From positions 25,722 to 89,721 of the forward strand of contig NZ_RCZK01000010.1 of NCBI RefSeq assembly GCF_006438955.1: 64,000 nt of DNA. The letters are read 5' to 3'. The DNA comes from Sphingomonas oligophenolica (GTDB lineage: Bacteria > Pseudomonadota > Alphaproteobacteria > Sphingomonadales > Sphingomonadaceae). Below the pieces are notes generated by a model. It was not told the origin of the DNA. It saw only the letters and a list, made by a program, of their open reading frames with translations, and searched no databases. This document shows, piece after piece, positions 43,769 through 53,749 of this stretch. The translations under genes were made by a program, and so were the position numbers. Numbering within the stretch: the stretch's first letter is position 1; each line of letters begins with the position of its first letter.

Positions 43769-44638
43769 TCAGGATTCCGCGACGGCGGCCAGAATCGCAC
43801 GGCCATATGCGGTCTTAATCATAGCATGACCCGCCGCTTCCGCAGTTTCCCGGCTGATGAAACCGTTTTCAAAGGCGATTTCTTCAAGACAGGCGATCTG
43901 GATTCCTTGGCGATGTTGGATCGTACGGACAAATTCCGACGCCTCGAGAAGGCTGTCGTGCGTGCCGGTATCGAGCCAGGCATAGCCGCGCCCCATCTGT
44001 TCGACGAAAAGATCCCCCTTCTCCATATAGAGGCGATTGAGATCAGTAATTTCCAGTTCGCCGCGGGCGCTAGGTTTTAGGTTGCGTGCAAAGTCGACGA
44101 CCCGGTTGTCATAGAAATACAGTCCGGTAACCGCGTGGTTCGACCTGGGATTGATGGGCTTCTCTTCGAGGCTGATCGCGCGCGCGCCTTCCGCGAGCTC
44201 GACCACGCCGTATCGTTCAGGATCCTCGACGCGGTAGCTGAAAACTGTTGCGCCGGTTGTTCGGGTGGTGGCTCTGTCGAGCAGATCGGTGAGATGGGCA
44301 CCGAAGAAGATGTTGTCACCCAAGACCAACGCGACGCGATCGGCGCCGATAAAATCGGCGCCGATCGTGAACGCCTGTGCGAGACCCTCGGGCTTAGGCT
44401 GTTCGGCGTAGCTAATGTTGAGTCCGAGACTGGACCCATCACCAAAGATACTCTTATAATTTCCCAAGAATTCCGGGCTAGAAATGATCAGGATGTCGCG
44501 GATTTTTGCCAGCATGAGGATCGATAAGGGATAATAAATCATCGGCTTATCGTAAACGGGAAGCAGCTGCTTGTTGATCGCGAGCGTAGCGGGATGAAGC
44601 CGGGTGCCAGAGCCACCAGCAAGTATAATGCCTTTCAT
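43769..44638 (-). CDS. rfbA: Glucose-1-phosphate thymidylyltransferase
   Basis: 289 residues. [20 protein letters not shown] and the activator-site [17 protein letters not shown] are diagnostic of RmlA/RfbA, which makes dTDP-glucose, the first step to dTDP-L-rhamnose. VLGDNIFFG and the EEKPINPRS segment follow. Its ATG overlaps the rfbD stop. It is the last gene of the rfbC-B-D-A transcript. Confidence 0.96.
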   Translation of the reverse strand: MKGIILAGGSGTRLHPATLAINKQLLPVYDKPMIYYPLSILMLAKIRDILIISSPEFLGNYKSIFGDGSSLGLNISYAEQPKPEGLAQAFTIGADFIGADRVALVLGDNIFFGAHLTDLLDRATTRTTGATVFSYRVEDPERYGVVELAEGARAISLEEKPINPRSNHAVTGLYFYDNRVVDFARNLKPSARGELEITDLNRLYMEKGDLFVEQMGRGYAWLDTGTHDSLLEASEFVRTIQHRQGIQIACLEEIAFENGFISRETAEAAGHAMIKTAYGRAILAAVAES

Positions 44639-45522
44639 ATCGTCTTTCCGAGAAGCTCATCGAGGATGTCTGCAAGCGCAGCTTGCCACGGGCGGGGGGA
44701 AATCCCGTAATCGCGCTGGATTGCGGAGTGGCTCAGTTCCGAATTGGCGGGTCGTCGCGCCGGCGTGGGATAAGCCGAGGTCGGAATCGGCAACACCTGC
44801 GCGGTAGGACCTCCGCGCCGAGCGGATTGAGCAAAGATCTCGATCGCGAAATCGGCCCACGAGGTGCGCCCCGCGTTGCTGAAATGCCAGATGCCGCTTG
44901 GCGCCGCGCGATCGCCGACCAGCTGCATCGCAATTGCGGCCAGTGTCGCGGCAAGGTCCGCTGCGGCGGTCGGGGTACCAAATTGATCGGCGACGACCGT
45001 CAGTGTGTCCTTCGTTTCGGCGATACGGAGCATCGTCTTGACGAAATTGTTGCCATGCGCGCTCACCACCCATGCTGTGCGGATGATCGCATGACGTGCC
45101 CCCGATGTAGCCACCGCCAGTTCGCCGCCGAGTTTAGACGCACCGTAGACACCGAGCGGCGCTACCGGATCGCCTACGTCCCACGGCCCCGCCTTCCTAC
45201 CGTTGAACACGTAATCGGTGGATACTTGGAGCATGGGAATCGCCGCCGCCCTACATGCCTGCGCCAGTGCCGCTGGAGCCAGTGCGTTGACCGCCCACGC
45301 GGTGACGACATCGCGTTCGGCGTTGTCGACCGCGGTGTACGCTCCGCCGCTGATTACCGCGGCCCAGCCTCCCTCGGCAACCTTGGCGGCAATCGCATCG
45401 GTATCGCGGAGGTCGAGGTCATCAATGTCGACCCCGACCGCCTCCCATCCGTCAGGCCAGGAAAAACGCCGCAACTCCTTGCCGAGTTGGCCGTTGCCGC
45501 CGGTAAAAAGGATGCGCTTCAA
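44635..45522 (-). CDS. rfbD: dTDP-4-dehydrorhamnose reductase
   Basis: 295 residues from a TTG that overlaps the rfbB stop (TTGA), giving the proper N-terminus [28 protein letters not shown] and [12 protein letters not shown] carry the catalytic Thr, Tyr and Lys. Catalyses the last reduction to dTDP-L-rhamnose. The upstream frame extension to 45579 lies within rfbB and is not used. Confidence 0.95.
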   Translation of the reverse strand: MKRILFTGGNGQLGKELRRFSWPDGWEAVGVDIDDLDLRDTDAIAAKVAEGGWAAVISGGAYTAVDNAERDVVTAWAVNALAPAALAQACRAAAIPMLQVSTDYVFNGRKAGPWDVGDPVAPLGVYGASKLGGELAVATSGARHAIIRTAWVVSAHGNNFVKTMLRIAETKDTLTVVADQFGTPTAAADLAATLAAIAMQLVGDRAAPSGIWHFSNAGRTSWADFAIEIFAQSARRGGPTAQVLPIPTSAYPTPARRPANSELSHSAIQRDYGISPRPWQAALADILDELLGKTI

Positions 45523-46574
45523 GCCGCCAGCCCGCGACGCAGATCCGCCTGCCGCTCGGCGACGATAGGGCGCCACCAATCCTCGTTAGCCAGATACCAC
45601 GTGACCGTCTTCTCGATCCCGCTCTCGAAGGTTTCAGAAGGTTGCCAACCGAGTTCGTCTCGGATCCGGCTCGCGTCGATCGCGTAGCGTTTGTCATGGC
45701 CGGGCCGGTCGGCAACGTAGCCGATTTGGGTAGCATAGCTCTCCCCGTCGGCTCGCGGACGCTGCGCATCCAAGATCGCACAAATGGTCGTGACGACCTC
45801 AAGATTCTGCTTCTCGTTATTGCCGCCGACGTTGTACGTTCGCCCCGGCCGCCCTCGTTCGAAGACTGCGCGCAGCGCACGCACGTGATCCTCGACAAAC
45901 AGCCAGTCGCGAACCTGATCGCCCTTGCCGTAGACGGGAAGCGTTTCGCCGCCCAAGGCCTTGGCGATCATCAGCGGGATCAGCTTCTCGGGAAAGTGAT
46001 ATGGTCCGTAATTGTTGGAACAATTGGTTATGATCACCGGCAAACCGTAGGTATGCCCCCACGCGCTCACGAGGTGGTCGGAGCCCGCTTTTGACGCCGA
46101 ATAGGGTGACCGAGGATCGTAGCGCGTGTCCTCTGTGAAGAAACCTATATCGCCAAGCGAACCGAATACCTCGTCGGTCGAAATATGGTGAAACCGAAAC
46201 GCCGCGCGCGCGTCGTCCGATAAGGACAGCCAGTAAGCGCGCGCCTCGTTCAGCATCGTGAAGGTACCGACGATGTTGGTCTGAATGAACGCGTCGGGCC
46301 CGTCGATGGAGCGGTCGACATGGCTCTCGGCGGCAAGATGGGTGATTACGTCAGGCTTGAATTCGGCGATCGTCGCACGCAGCGTAGCAGCATCGCAGAT
46401 ATCGCCGCGCACGAAGCGATAGCGGTCGTCATCGGCAACGCTTGAGACCGTCGACAACGTTCCCGCATACGTCAGCTTGTCGTAGTTGAGCACCTCGTGC
46501 TTGCTGTCCTCGACAAGGTGCCGGATCAGCGCTGAGCCGATGAAGCCGGCCCCGCCGGTTACAAAAATGCGCAT
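45519..46574 (-). CDS. rfbB: dTDP-glucose 4,6-dehydratase
   Basis: 351 residues. [40 protein letters not shown], the STDEVFG motif with catalytic Asp and Glu, and [12 protein letters not shown]. Converts dTDP-glucose to the 4-keto-6-deoxy sugar. It starts 9 bases after the rfbC stop. Confidence 0.96.
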   Translation of the reverse strand: MRIFVTGGAGFIGSALIRHLVEDSKHEVLNYDKLTYAGTLSTVSSVADDDRYRFVRGDICDAATLRATIAEFKPDVITHLAAESHVDRSIDGPDAFIQTNIVGTFTMLNEARAYWLSLSDDARAAFRFHHISTDEVFGSLGDIGFFTEDTRYDPRSPYSASKAGSDHLVSAWGHTYGLPVIITNCSNNYGPYHFPEKLIPLMIAKALGGETLPVYGKGDQVRDWLFVEDHVRALRAVFERGRPGRTYNVGGNNEKQNLEVVTTICAILDAQRPRADGESYATQIGYVADRPGHDKRYAIDASRIRDELGWQPSETFESGIEKTVTWYLANEDWWRPIVAERQADLRRGLAA

Positions 46575-46583
46575 GGTGGCTCC

Positions 46584-47150
46584 TTAGCCGAGCGGCGCCA
46601 GCGGGCGTCCGTCATAGGGGAAGGGGGAGTCGAACTCGTCGAGCGTCGGCAGATTCGCGTCCTTGATCGACAGCTCCGGTGCGGTGCCGCCCGGCATCGG
46701 CCAGTCGATCCCCAAGCTGTCCCAGCGGATTCCGCCGTCATGATGGGGAGCGTAGAGACCCGAACATTTGTAACTCACCTCGCAATCGCGATCGAGCGTC
46801 AGGAACGCGTGCGCGAAGCCCGTCGGGATAAACAACTGATGCCCATTTTCCGCGCTGAGTTCGGCGGACACCCATTGGCCATAGGTCGGCGACCCCTCCC
46901 GCACATCGACCGCGACGTCGTAGATGCGCCCCCGGACGCAACGGACCAGCTTGTCCTGACCGCACGGCGGCGTTTGGAAATGCAGCCCGCGCAGCGTGTA
47001 GCGCGGAACCGATAGCGAATGATTGTCTTGAACGAACTCGGTGTGGATACCGCGCGCCGCAAAGTCGCGGATTGAGTATACCTCGGCAAACCAACCACGC
47101 GCATCCTCGTAGCGCTTCGGTTTGATAAGCTGGACGATGGAGTTGGTCAT
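46584..47150 (-). CDS. rfbC: dTDP-4-dehydrorhamnose 3,5-epimerase
   Basis: 188 residues from ATG 47150. RYEDARGWFAEVYS, FVQDNHSLSVPRYTLRGLHF with the catalytic His in RGLHFQ, and QLFIPTGFAHAFLTL are RmlC signatures. It is the first gene of the rhamnose transcript; the order C-B-D-A is a permutation of the A-C-B-D order known from sphingan clusters. A 305-base gap separates it from the glycosyltransferase upstream. Confidence 0.95.
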   Translation of the reverse strand: MTNSIVQLIKPKRYEDARGWFAEVYSIRDFAARGIHTEFVQDNHSLSVPRYTLRGLHFQTPPCGQDKLVRCVRGRIYDVAVDVREGSPTYGQWVSAELSAENGHQLFIPTGFAHAFLTLDRDCEVSYKCSGLYAPHHDGGIRWDSLGIDWPMPGGTAPELSIKDANLPTLDEFDSPFPYDGRPLAPLG

Positions 47151-47455
47151 AATCCGAAATTCCCTAGCGGTCGTTGCCGACGCCTGCAATGCTGGCGGAT
47201 TTGGATCTGATTGCGTGACCGTTGAGGAATCTAGGAGCCCTTCGCGGTTCGAGCGATTCACGTGCGGCGCGCTTTTTTTTCCATCCTCGGTTGCTGGCGG
47301 AGACTGAATCAGATTGCGACGCCCGGATCAATGGGTCCTGAGCCTCGCACCTCAATCGCGGAAGCAGCTCGAGATTTGCTCGCTAGCACCCCGCCAGCAG
47401 GCCTCGCCTCCACCGAATGGCTACTGTCCCCGAGCCCCGGTGCAGCCAAGCCAAG
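47151..47455. other. Upstream region of the rhamnose operon
   Basis: About 305 bases with no gene. It includes a run of nine T (47270-47278) and should hold the rfbCBDA promoter, but I cannot define -35/-10 boxes with confidence. Confidence 0.4.
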
Positions 47456-48703
47456 TCAATCTTCAAACAGCGCCGGCCGCGGGTCCATTGTCGCAAGCGC
47501 ATCGATCCAGGCGATCTGGCGCGGCAGGCAAACGGTCTTGAGGTCGTAATTCTCGACGATAGTCCGGCGTGCCTCCGCGGCAATCCGGTCGCGCATCGCC
47601 CCGTTGGTCAATAGTTCCACTGCACGATCGACCAGCGCGGCCCCGTCAAAAAACGGGAATAGGACCCCGTTGCGCCCATCCTTGATCACTTCGCGCAGCG
47701 GCGCGGTGTCGCTACCCAGAATCGCGGTACCCAGCGCCATTGCTTCCATCAGGCTCCACGAAAGCACGAAGGGGTAGGTGAGATACACGTGTAGCCTCGA
47801 GATCGCGAGCAGTTCGAGGAAGACCGGATACTCCAGACTACCGACGAAATGGACGCGCGACATATCGAGATTGGCTTGCACCTCCGCCAGGAAACGAGCC
47901 TTCCAGGTTCCCTCGGAGGGCTTGCTACCGTAGCTCACTCCTTCCGCTCCGACGATGATCACCCGCGCGGTGGGGCGTCGGCGCAGCAGCTCAGGGAGCG
48001 CGCGCATGAAGATATGATAGCCGCGATAGGGCTCCAGATTGCGCGAGACGAAGGTGATGATCTCATCGCTTTGCGAAATCGCACGGCCGCTCCCCAATTT
48101 CAGTGACGCGCGAGGGTTCGGCGCAATGACATCGGTATCGATTCCGTCGTGGATCACCGTGATCCGCTCGCGAAATGATGCAGGATAGGTGTCCGCCTGA
48201 AAGCTGGTGGGAGAAATCGCGGCATTTGCCATGGGAAAATGCAGCCGCTGCGGCAACGTTTTCAGCTTAATGCGTGTGCGCGCTTCTGTGGTATCATGGC
48301 CGTCCTCGAATTCCGGGTCGAAGCCGTGGTCTAGCCCGTCGACGCCGTAGAAAAATTCGCAGTAAATGCCGAGCCGCGCGGAAGGCCACACCTCCTTGAG
48401 AAACAGCATGTCGCCCCATGCCGGATGGCCCACGATCACGTCTGGCGTAAACCCACTCTCTCGTAGCGTCATTGCCTGCCGGAACGCGGCCTCCGCCCGG
48501 ATCAACTTCGTTTCGGTTTCCTGTGCCCAGGGGTGTTGCGATCCCGTACCCAACTTGGGCGGGCATGAATGGATCCGCACGCCCGGCATGGGGGCGCCCC
48601 CGTTCATCGTCATCGCCACGACCTCGTCGCCGCGCGCGGCCAAAGCAGGCGCCAGATGTTTGAACTGACCCGGAAAGTTCTGGTGCACCAGCAGGACACG
48701 CAT
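47456..48703 (-). CDS. Glycosyltransferase, GT4 family
   Basis: 415 residues. RVLLVHQNFPGQFKHLAPAL is the start of a GT4 subgroup common in exopolysaccharide clusters. SRNLEPYRGYHIFMRALPEL, VIIVGAEGVSYG, and VYLTYPFVLSWSLMEAMALG with the acceptor-side Glu form the donor-binding half. Donor sugar not readable; rhamnose is a reasonable guess from the adjacent rfb genes. It begins 33 bases after the HlyD-like gene. Confidence 0.87.
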   Translation of the reverse strand: MRVLLVHQNFPGQFKHLAPALAARGDEVVAMTMNGGAPMPGVRIHSCPPKLGTGSQHPWAQETETKLIRAEAAFRQAMTLRESGFTPDVIVGHPAWGDMLFLKEVWPSARLGIYCEFFYGVDGLDHGFDPEFEDGHDTTEARTRIKLKTLPQRLHFPMANAAISPTSFQADTYPASFRERITVIHDGIDTDVIAPNPRASLKLGSGRAISQSDEIITFVSRNLEPYRGYHIFMRALPELLRRRPTARVIIVGAEGVSYGSKPSEGTWKARFLAEVQANLDMSRVHFVGSLEYPVFLELLAISRLHVYLTYPFVLSWSLMEAMALGTAILGSDTAPLREVIKDGRNGVLFPFFDGAALVDRAVELLTNGAMRDRIAAEARRTIVENYDLKTVCLPRQIAWIDALATMDPRPALFED

Positions 48704-48736
48704 GGGGTTCAGCGCGCCGTGCGGCTATGTACAGGC

Positions 48737-50071
48737 TTAATTTTCACGGAAGGCATTCTCCCCCAGCCGGGTGAATGGCGTCAGCAGATAGCTCATGATC
48801 GAGCGCTGATCGCCGATCAGATTGACGTCTGCGGTCATCCCTGCGCCGATAGCGTAACGCTTTCCCGTCAGCGATGTCAGCTGGTCCGAGTGGGTCCGGA
48901 TCCGCACCATATAATGCGTGTCGCCGGTCCGTTCCTCGACAATCGCATCGGGAGATATGCCGACAACCCTGCCCTCGATGCCGCCATAGATCGAGTAGTC
49001 GTAGGCGGTAATCTTGACGAGTGAGCGCTGGCCAATCCGGACGAACGCAATGTCACGCGGGCGAACCGCGGCCTCGATTGTCAGGCCCGAATCGGACGGA
49101 ACGATCTCGACAAGCGGCTCTGCAGGGCGGGCGGTGCCTCCGACAGTGTTGACCAGCACGCGGTTGACCCGCCCGGTAAGCGGCGCTCGCACCACCGTCC
49201 GGTCAAGACGATTTTCCAGCGCTGGCATCGCCTGGCGGCGACCGGCGGCTTCGGCCTGGGCCGCCGCCAGTTCGGTCGCGGCCTGCGATCGCCAATCCTG
49301 ACGGGCCTGTGTCATCGCCGCCATCGCTTCGGCGACGCCCGACTGCGCGCGCGCGATCGTCGCTTGCGATGCTGCCACTTGCGCCTCCGCGATGCTCGCT
49401 TGCCGCTGCGCCTGGATCAGTGACAGGCGGGGCTCGACCCCGCTCGCAACCAGCGGTCCGAGGATTGACACCTGCTGCTGAGCACCATCGCGTGCCGCCG
49501 CAGCCGCATCGCGGTTGGCTTTCGTCTCCGTAACCGATCGCTGCGCCTGGGTCAGACGCGCGCGCGCCGCAGACGACAGGCTCGCGAGGTCCGCCTGGCG
49601 CGACAAATACAGTGAGCGTTCGATATTTACCTGTTCCTGTACCGCCGCATCCGACGATTGCGGAAAGCGTGGCTCACGGCCCTGCACCTCGGCCTCGAGC
49701 CGCGCGATCTTCGCGTTGAGTGATGCCAGGGTCGAATTGCTGCTCGAGAAATCGGACGAGGACAATGTGTTGTCCAGCTTGATCAGGGGCTGACCCTCTT
49801 TCACCATGTCGCCCGGCTTGACGAGTATTTGGCTGATCACGCCGCCTTCAAGATTGGACACCAGCTGGAGCTGCGCCGTCGGCACGACGCGGCCCTGGGT
49901 ATGGACGGTACGGTCCAGCTTGGTGAAGCTGGCCCAGACTAGGAGCAACACGAGGAAGCCGAGGATCGACCACAGCAGGATGTTCGACATCCGGCGTGGC
50001 TGGATGAAGGAAGTCGCGGGATTGGAGGGTTCCGCCGGGACGATGGGGGTTAGCATTTGCATGATGGTCAA
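48737..50071 (-). CDS. Type I secretion membrane-fusion protein (HlyD family)
   Basis: 444 residues. One N-terminal helix ILLWSILGFLVLLLVWASFT, a lipoyl-like half QLQLVSNLEGGVISQILVKP, a long coiled coil at about residues 130-290, and the closing half RAPLTGRVNRVLVNTVGG. This is the periplasmic adaptor joining the ABC protein and the TolC-like channel. Its start overlaps the ABC gene stop by 4 bases. Comparable to AtrB/PrtE-type adaptors next to sphingan clusters. Confidence 0.92.
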   Translation of the reverse strand: MTIMQMLTPIVPAEPSNPATSFIQPRRMSNILLWSILGFLVLLLVWASFTKLDRTVHTQGRVVPTAQLQLVSNLEGGVISQILVKPGDMVKEGQPLIKLDNTLSSSDFSSSNSTLASLNAKIARLEAEVQGREPRFPQSSDAAVQEQVNIERSLYLSRQADLASLSSAARARLTQAQRSVTETKANRDAAAAARDGAQQQVSILGPLVASGVEPRLSLIQAQRQASIAEAQVAASQATIARAQSGVAEAMAAMTQARQDWRSQAATELAAAQAEAAGRRQAMPALENRLDRTVVRAPLTGRVNRVLVNTVGGTARPAEPLVEIVPSDSGLTIEAAVRPRDIAFVRIGQRSLVKITAYDYSIYGGIEGRVVGISPDAIVEERTGDTHYMVRIRTHSDQLTSLTGKRYAIGAGMTADVNLIGDQRSIMSYLLTPFTRLGENAFREN

Positions 50072-51795
50072 GCGGCTACAGGGCGCGTGATGGCGCGCAG
50101 AACTTCGTCGCGCCTACCGTCGGTGGCGACCTTGCCGTCCGCGATGATGACGACACGATCGACGAGCCGCAGCAGCGACATGCGATGGGTGATGACGATG
50201 AGGGTGCGCCCCTTGACCTCCTGCATCAGGCGATCGATCAGGCCGTTTTCGCTCTGGCTGTCCATTCCGCTGGTCGGTTCGTCGAAAATCAGCATACCGG
50301 GCTGCCCAGCGAGCGCGCGGGCGAGCGCGATGCTCTGCCGCTGACCACCCGAGAGACTCTCGCCACGATCACTCAATCTGAGATCATAACCGTTGGCGAT
50401 CCGCCCGACGAAATCGTGCGCGCCGGTGAGCTTGGCCACGCGGACCATCTCTTCGTCGTCGATATGGTCGCGCTCGAGGACGATATTTTCGCGAATCGAG
50501 CCTGACAGGAGCACACTTTCCTGGAGCGAAGTGCCGATGTTGCGGCGCAGTGTCGCAGCGTCGAGCTGGCGAACGTCAGAGCCATCGACCAGCACCAGCC
50601 CATCGCTCGGCTCATACAGCCCGAGGGCAAGCCGCGCGAGCGTAGACTTGCCCGACCCGACCCGGCCGAGGATACCGACGCGCTCACCCGGCTGGATGGT
50701 TAGGCTGATCCCGGCGACCGCATCCTCCTTCGCACCGGGATAGCGAAAGCTGACATTGCGAAATTCGATCAACCCGTCGATTTTGGCAGGCTTGAGCTGA
50801 TTCTGTCCGCTACCCTCGTCATTGTCCTCCATAAAAGGCCGCAACGTCCGGTAGGCGGTCTGGGTCGAAGTTAGTCGCGACAGCAGCTGCGCGATCTGCC
50901 CGAGCGGGGCCACCGCACGGCTGCTGAGCAGCGAGCAGGCGATCAAGCCACCCATCGTCAGGCTGCGGCTTTCGATCATGAAGACACCCACCACAACCGT
51001 CCCCGCATAAGAGATAGTGCCAGCCGCGTTGGCCACGTTCATGCTGATCGTCGAGATCAGCCGCTGGCGGATGGATACATGAGCGAAATAATCGATCGAG
51101 TGCAGCCAGCGCTTCATCAACAGCCCGCCGGCGCCGGTGGCCTTGACGGTTTCCAGGCCGCCGATCGTCTCGACGAGGACCGCCTGCTTGCTGAGACCTT
51201 CGTTCATCGCCTCGGCGGACAGCCGATCCATCGCCGGGTAGCTCAATGCACCTGCCAGCACGACCAGCGGAACCATGGTTGCCGGCACCAACACGATCCA
51301 GCCGCCGATCGCCGCGATCACCGTCAGAGTCAGCAGCACGAACGGCAGATCTACGAGCGCGCTCATGGTGGCGGACGCGAAAAAGTCCCGCAGCGAATCG
51401 AGTTCGCGCATCGTACCCGCCAGCGCGCCCGTGGAGCCGCGGCGCGATGCCATGCGCATCGAAATCAGGCGATTGAATGCCAGTTCGCCGATCGAGCGGT
51501 CAACGTTGACTCCGGCGATATCAACGAAATAGGCACGGAGCGAGCGGAGGACAAAGTCGAACAGGACGACAAGGCTCATCCCGATCGCCAACCCCACGAG
51601 CGACGTCGTCGCATTGTTCGGCAACACGCTGTCGTAAACCGTCATCGAGAAGATCGATACGACGAGCCCAAACACGTTGATCAGAGCGGCCGTGATGCCG
51701 ACCTTCATATAGTTACGCTTGTTCTGCATCATCGGCTTGATCAGCCAGTCAGCGAAGCCCTTGCGCGTGGCACGGAACATGGCGTCGTCGGTCAT
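50068..51795 (-). CDS. Type I secretion ABC permease/ATPase
   Basis: 575 residues. A six-helix transmembrane domain, with no N-terminal C39 peptidase or C39-like domain, then the ATPase: Walker A LGRVGSGKSTLARLALGLYE, signature SLSGGQRQSIALARALAGQP and Walker B MLIFDEPTSGMD. The length fits the PrtD/LapB-type exporters of repeat-containing proteins. It overlaps the TolC-like gene by 4 bases, so the three export genes are one coupled unit. The likely cargo is encoded directly upstream. Confidence 0.92.
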   Translation of the reverse strand: MTDDAMFRATRKGFADWLIKPMMQNKRNYMKVGITAALINVFGLVVSIFSMTVYDSVLPNNATTSLVGLAIGMSLVVLFDFVLRSLRAYFVDIAGVNVDRSIGELAFNRLISMRMASRRGSTGALAGTMRELDSLRDFFASATMSALVDLPFVLLTLTVIAAIGGWIVLVPATMVPLVVLAGALSYPAMDRLSAEAMNEGLSKQAVLVETIGGLETVKATGAGGLLMKRWLHSIDYFAHVSIRQRLISTISMNVANAAGTISYAGTVVVGVFMIESRSLTMGGLIACSLLSSRAVAPLGQIAQLLSRLTSTQTAYRTLRPFMEDNDEGSGQNQLKPAKIDGLIEFRNVSFRYPGAKEDAVAGISLTIQPGERVGILGRVGSGKSTLARLALGLYEPSDGLVLVDGSDVRQLDAATLRRNIGTSLQESVLLSGSIRENIVLERDHIDDEEMVRVAKLTGAHDFVGRIANGYDLRLSDRGESLSGGQRQSIALARALAGQPGMLIFDEPTSGMDSQSENGLIDRLMQEVKGRTLIVITHRMSLLRLVDRVVIIADGKVATDGRRDEVLRAITRPVAA

Positions 51796-53534
51796 TGGTC
51801 GAACTTTCGCGTATCATATGTAGGAATGCCAAAGGCGTCGAGCAATTTGCCGGTACGCGACAAGAGCACATAGCGCGCGGCGTCGCGTTGCGAGAGCGCC
51901 TGGATATAGCCGATCGCGGCCGAATAGAAGGTGTCGCTCGCGTTCAGGACGTCGAACAACGTTCCCCGCGAATAGCGGAAGCGTTCGATCGTGGCGTCGC
52001 GCGTCCGCAGCGTCGCAATGTACGACGCCTCCAGCGCCGCGCGCTGCTGTTCGAGCGAGCCGAGATCGCTGAACGCGGTTTCTGCATCACGCGCGTTCTC
52101 CTGCGCGATCCGCCTGGCGCGGGCGTCCAACGCGTCGGCATGCGCGGCCGCGCTCCTGGCGCGTTCCGGCAAGCCGCCGAAGAAGCGCTGTCTCAACGTG
52201 ATGCGGGCGACCACGTCGTAATCGCGGTTCGACTGAATAAGCCCATAGCGACCGGCATTGAGCGAGGCCGAGATGTTGGGCAAAAGATCACGCGTCGATG
52301 CCTTGGCATCGCGGGTCGCGGCGAGCGCCTGTTCGCGCGCCGCGCGGGTCGTCGCGGTGGTCGCGGCGGCATCGCGCGCCGCGTCGATCGTCGCGGGAAT
52401 ATCGCCGAGGTCGGGCGCGCGCATCAGCCCGGGGGGGGGCGGCGATCCGGTCAATTCGCGAAAACGCGCCTCCGCGGAGGCCAGCTGCTGGCGGAAGCGG
52501 GCGATCCGGATATCAAGGTTGGCCACCGCGTTCTCGATCAGCGCGGCGTCGGCGGGCGCAGAGACGCCCCCGTCGATCCGTTGCGCGATCGCGGCGCGAT
52601 TGCGCACCAATTCGGTGCGATAGCTGTCAGTCAACGCGACCACTGTGCGCAGCGTGTAGACATCATACCAGGCGGCGACGGTGTTGAGCGCGACCTGGTC
52701 TGCCGCATTGTCGACGCCATAGGCTGCGGCGCGCAGCCGTGACCCGGCCGCCTTCACCCGGTTCGCGGTGGCACCGAAATCGGTCACGAGCTGGTTGACG
52801 GTCGCGAGCGCATCGAAGCGCTGGTCGGCGCGCGTCCGTTCGACGATGTTGTCGATGCTCTGTCCGGCGAACTGGCGCCCCAGCACGCGGAAACCGGGAA
52901 CGTCGACCTCGGCGGAGGGATAATATTGCGCCTTTTGCTGGTCGCGGGCGTAGCGTGCCTCGTTCGTATAGGCCTCATTCTCGGTCAGCGCCGGATGCTG
53001 GTCGACCGCCGCGACGACGAGGCGGCGGAATTCCTCGGGCGACGCGGTGGTCAGCGCGCTCGACAGGATCGGATCCTTGGCGACGTCGAGCTCCATCGGA
53101 CGACTCGTCGCGCGCGGTAGCCGCGTTGCGGGCGGAGCGTCGGACGGCAGCGCTGCGGCTGGCAGCGGTAGCTGCGGCCCGGCGGGGGCGGGCGGCCCGT
53201 AGGCCGGGGCGGCAATGGTCGTGCCGACGCCGGTGCCGATCGCGGGTAGTTGCGGCTGGCGGATGTCGGTCGTCACCGGCGGTACGACGACGGTGGTGGT
53301 CGGCGCGGGGGCGGGGTTTTCGGCGGAGGAGGGCGGGCGGATCCGGATCGGTGCCGGATCGGCCTGGAGTGCGCCCACGCCGGGTTCGCCGATCGAGGGC
53401 GAAGCCGTCCCGGCGGCGGTACCGGCAACGGCGATCGCGGGCGTGACGGGAATTCCGGCGAGCGCCGCGCCGATTGCCGACAGGTAGAGGCCCGCGCGGA
53501 ACGCGCGCCGTCGGGGCAATATCGTTACGTGCAT
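51792..53534 (-). CDS. TolC-family outer-membrane channel
   Basis: 580 residues from ATG 53534, which gives a signal peptide (RAFRAGLYLSAIGAALAGIP ...). Residues ~35-150 are a Pro and Ala-rich linker not present in TolC itself. The rest has the two repeated TolC halves: AVDQHPALTENEAYTNEARY, YPSAEVDVPG, then LPNISASLNAGRYG and FRYSRGTLFDVLNASDTFYS. It forms the exit duct of the type I system. Transcribed after the repeat-protein gene, past its terminator. Confidence 0.88.
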   Translation of the reverse strand: MHVTILPRRRAFRAGLYLSAIGAALAGIPVTPAIAVAGTAAGTASPSIGEPGVGALQADPAPIRIRPPSSAENPAPAPTTTVVVPPVTTDIRQPQLPAIGTGVGTTIAAPAYGPPAPAGPQLPLPAAALPSDAPPATRLPRATSRPMELDVAKDPILSSALTTASPEEFRRLVVAAVDQHPALTENEAYTNEARYARDQQKAQYYPSAEVDVPGFRVLGRQFAGQSIDNIVERTRADQRFDALATVNQLVTDFGATANRVKAAGSRLRAAAYGVDNAADQVALNTVAAWYDVYTLRTVVALTDSYRTELVRNRAAIAQRIDGGVSAPADAALIENAVANLDIRIARFRQQLASAEARFRELTGSPPPPGLMRAPDLGDIPATIDAARDAAATTATTRAAREQALAATRDAKASTRDLLPNISASLNAGRYGLIQSNRDYDVVARITLRQRFFGGLPERARSAAAHADALDARARRIAQENARDAETAFSDLGSLEQQRAALEASYIATLRTRDATIERFRYSRGTLFDVLNASDTFYSAAIGYIQALSQRDAARYVLLSRTGKLLDAFGIPTYDTRKFDQ

Positions 53535-53682
53535 GCGGATATGGTCCTCAGGCGAGCGGCAACCACTGGCTCGCACCCGTCCCTCGGGTGGCGCGCTATA
53601 CCGCAAGCCACGCGACATGTCCACGCCGCGCCATGCCGCTAACCGATGAAGAATTCGTCATCTTTGGCGCGGGTTAGCGCAC

Positions 53683-53714
53683 AAAAAAAGAGGGCCTCCG
53701 CAAGCGGAGGCCCT
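53683..53714 (-). terminator. Intrinsic terminator after the repeat-protein gene
   Basis: On the minus strand, AGGGCCTCCG and CGGAGGCCCT form a perfect 10-bp stem around a 4-base loop (53691-53714), followed by seven T (53683-53689). It lies 36 bases past the stop of the 1000-residue repeat protein and before the TolC-like gene. It would let the abundant cargo be made in excess of its exporter. Confidence 0.93.
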
Positions 53715-53749
53715 CCCGTTGGTCGATGTGCCGACGCTGATCCGCAGGA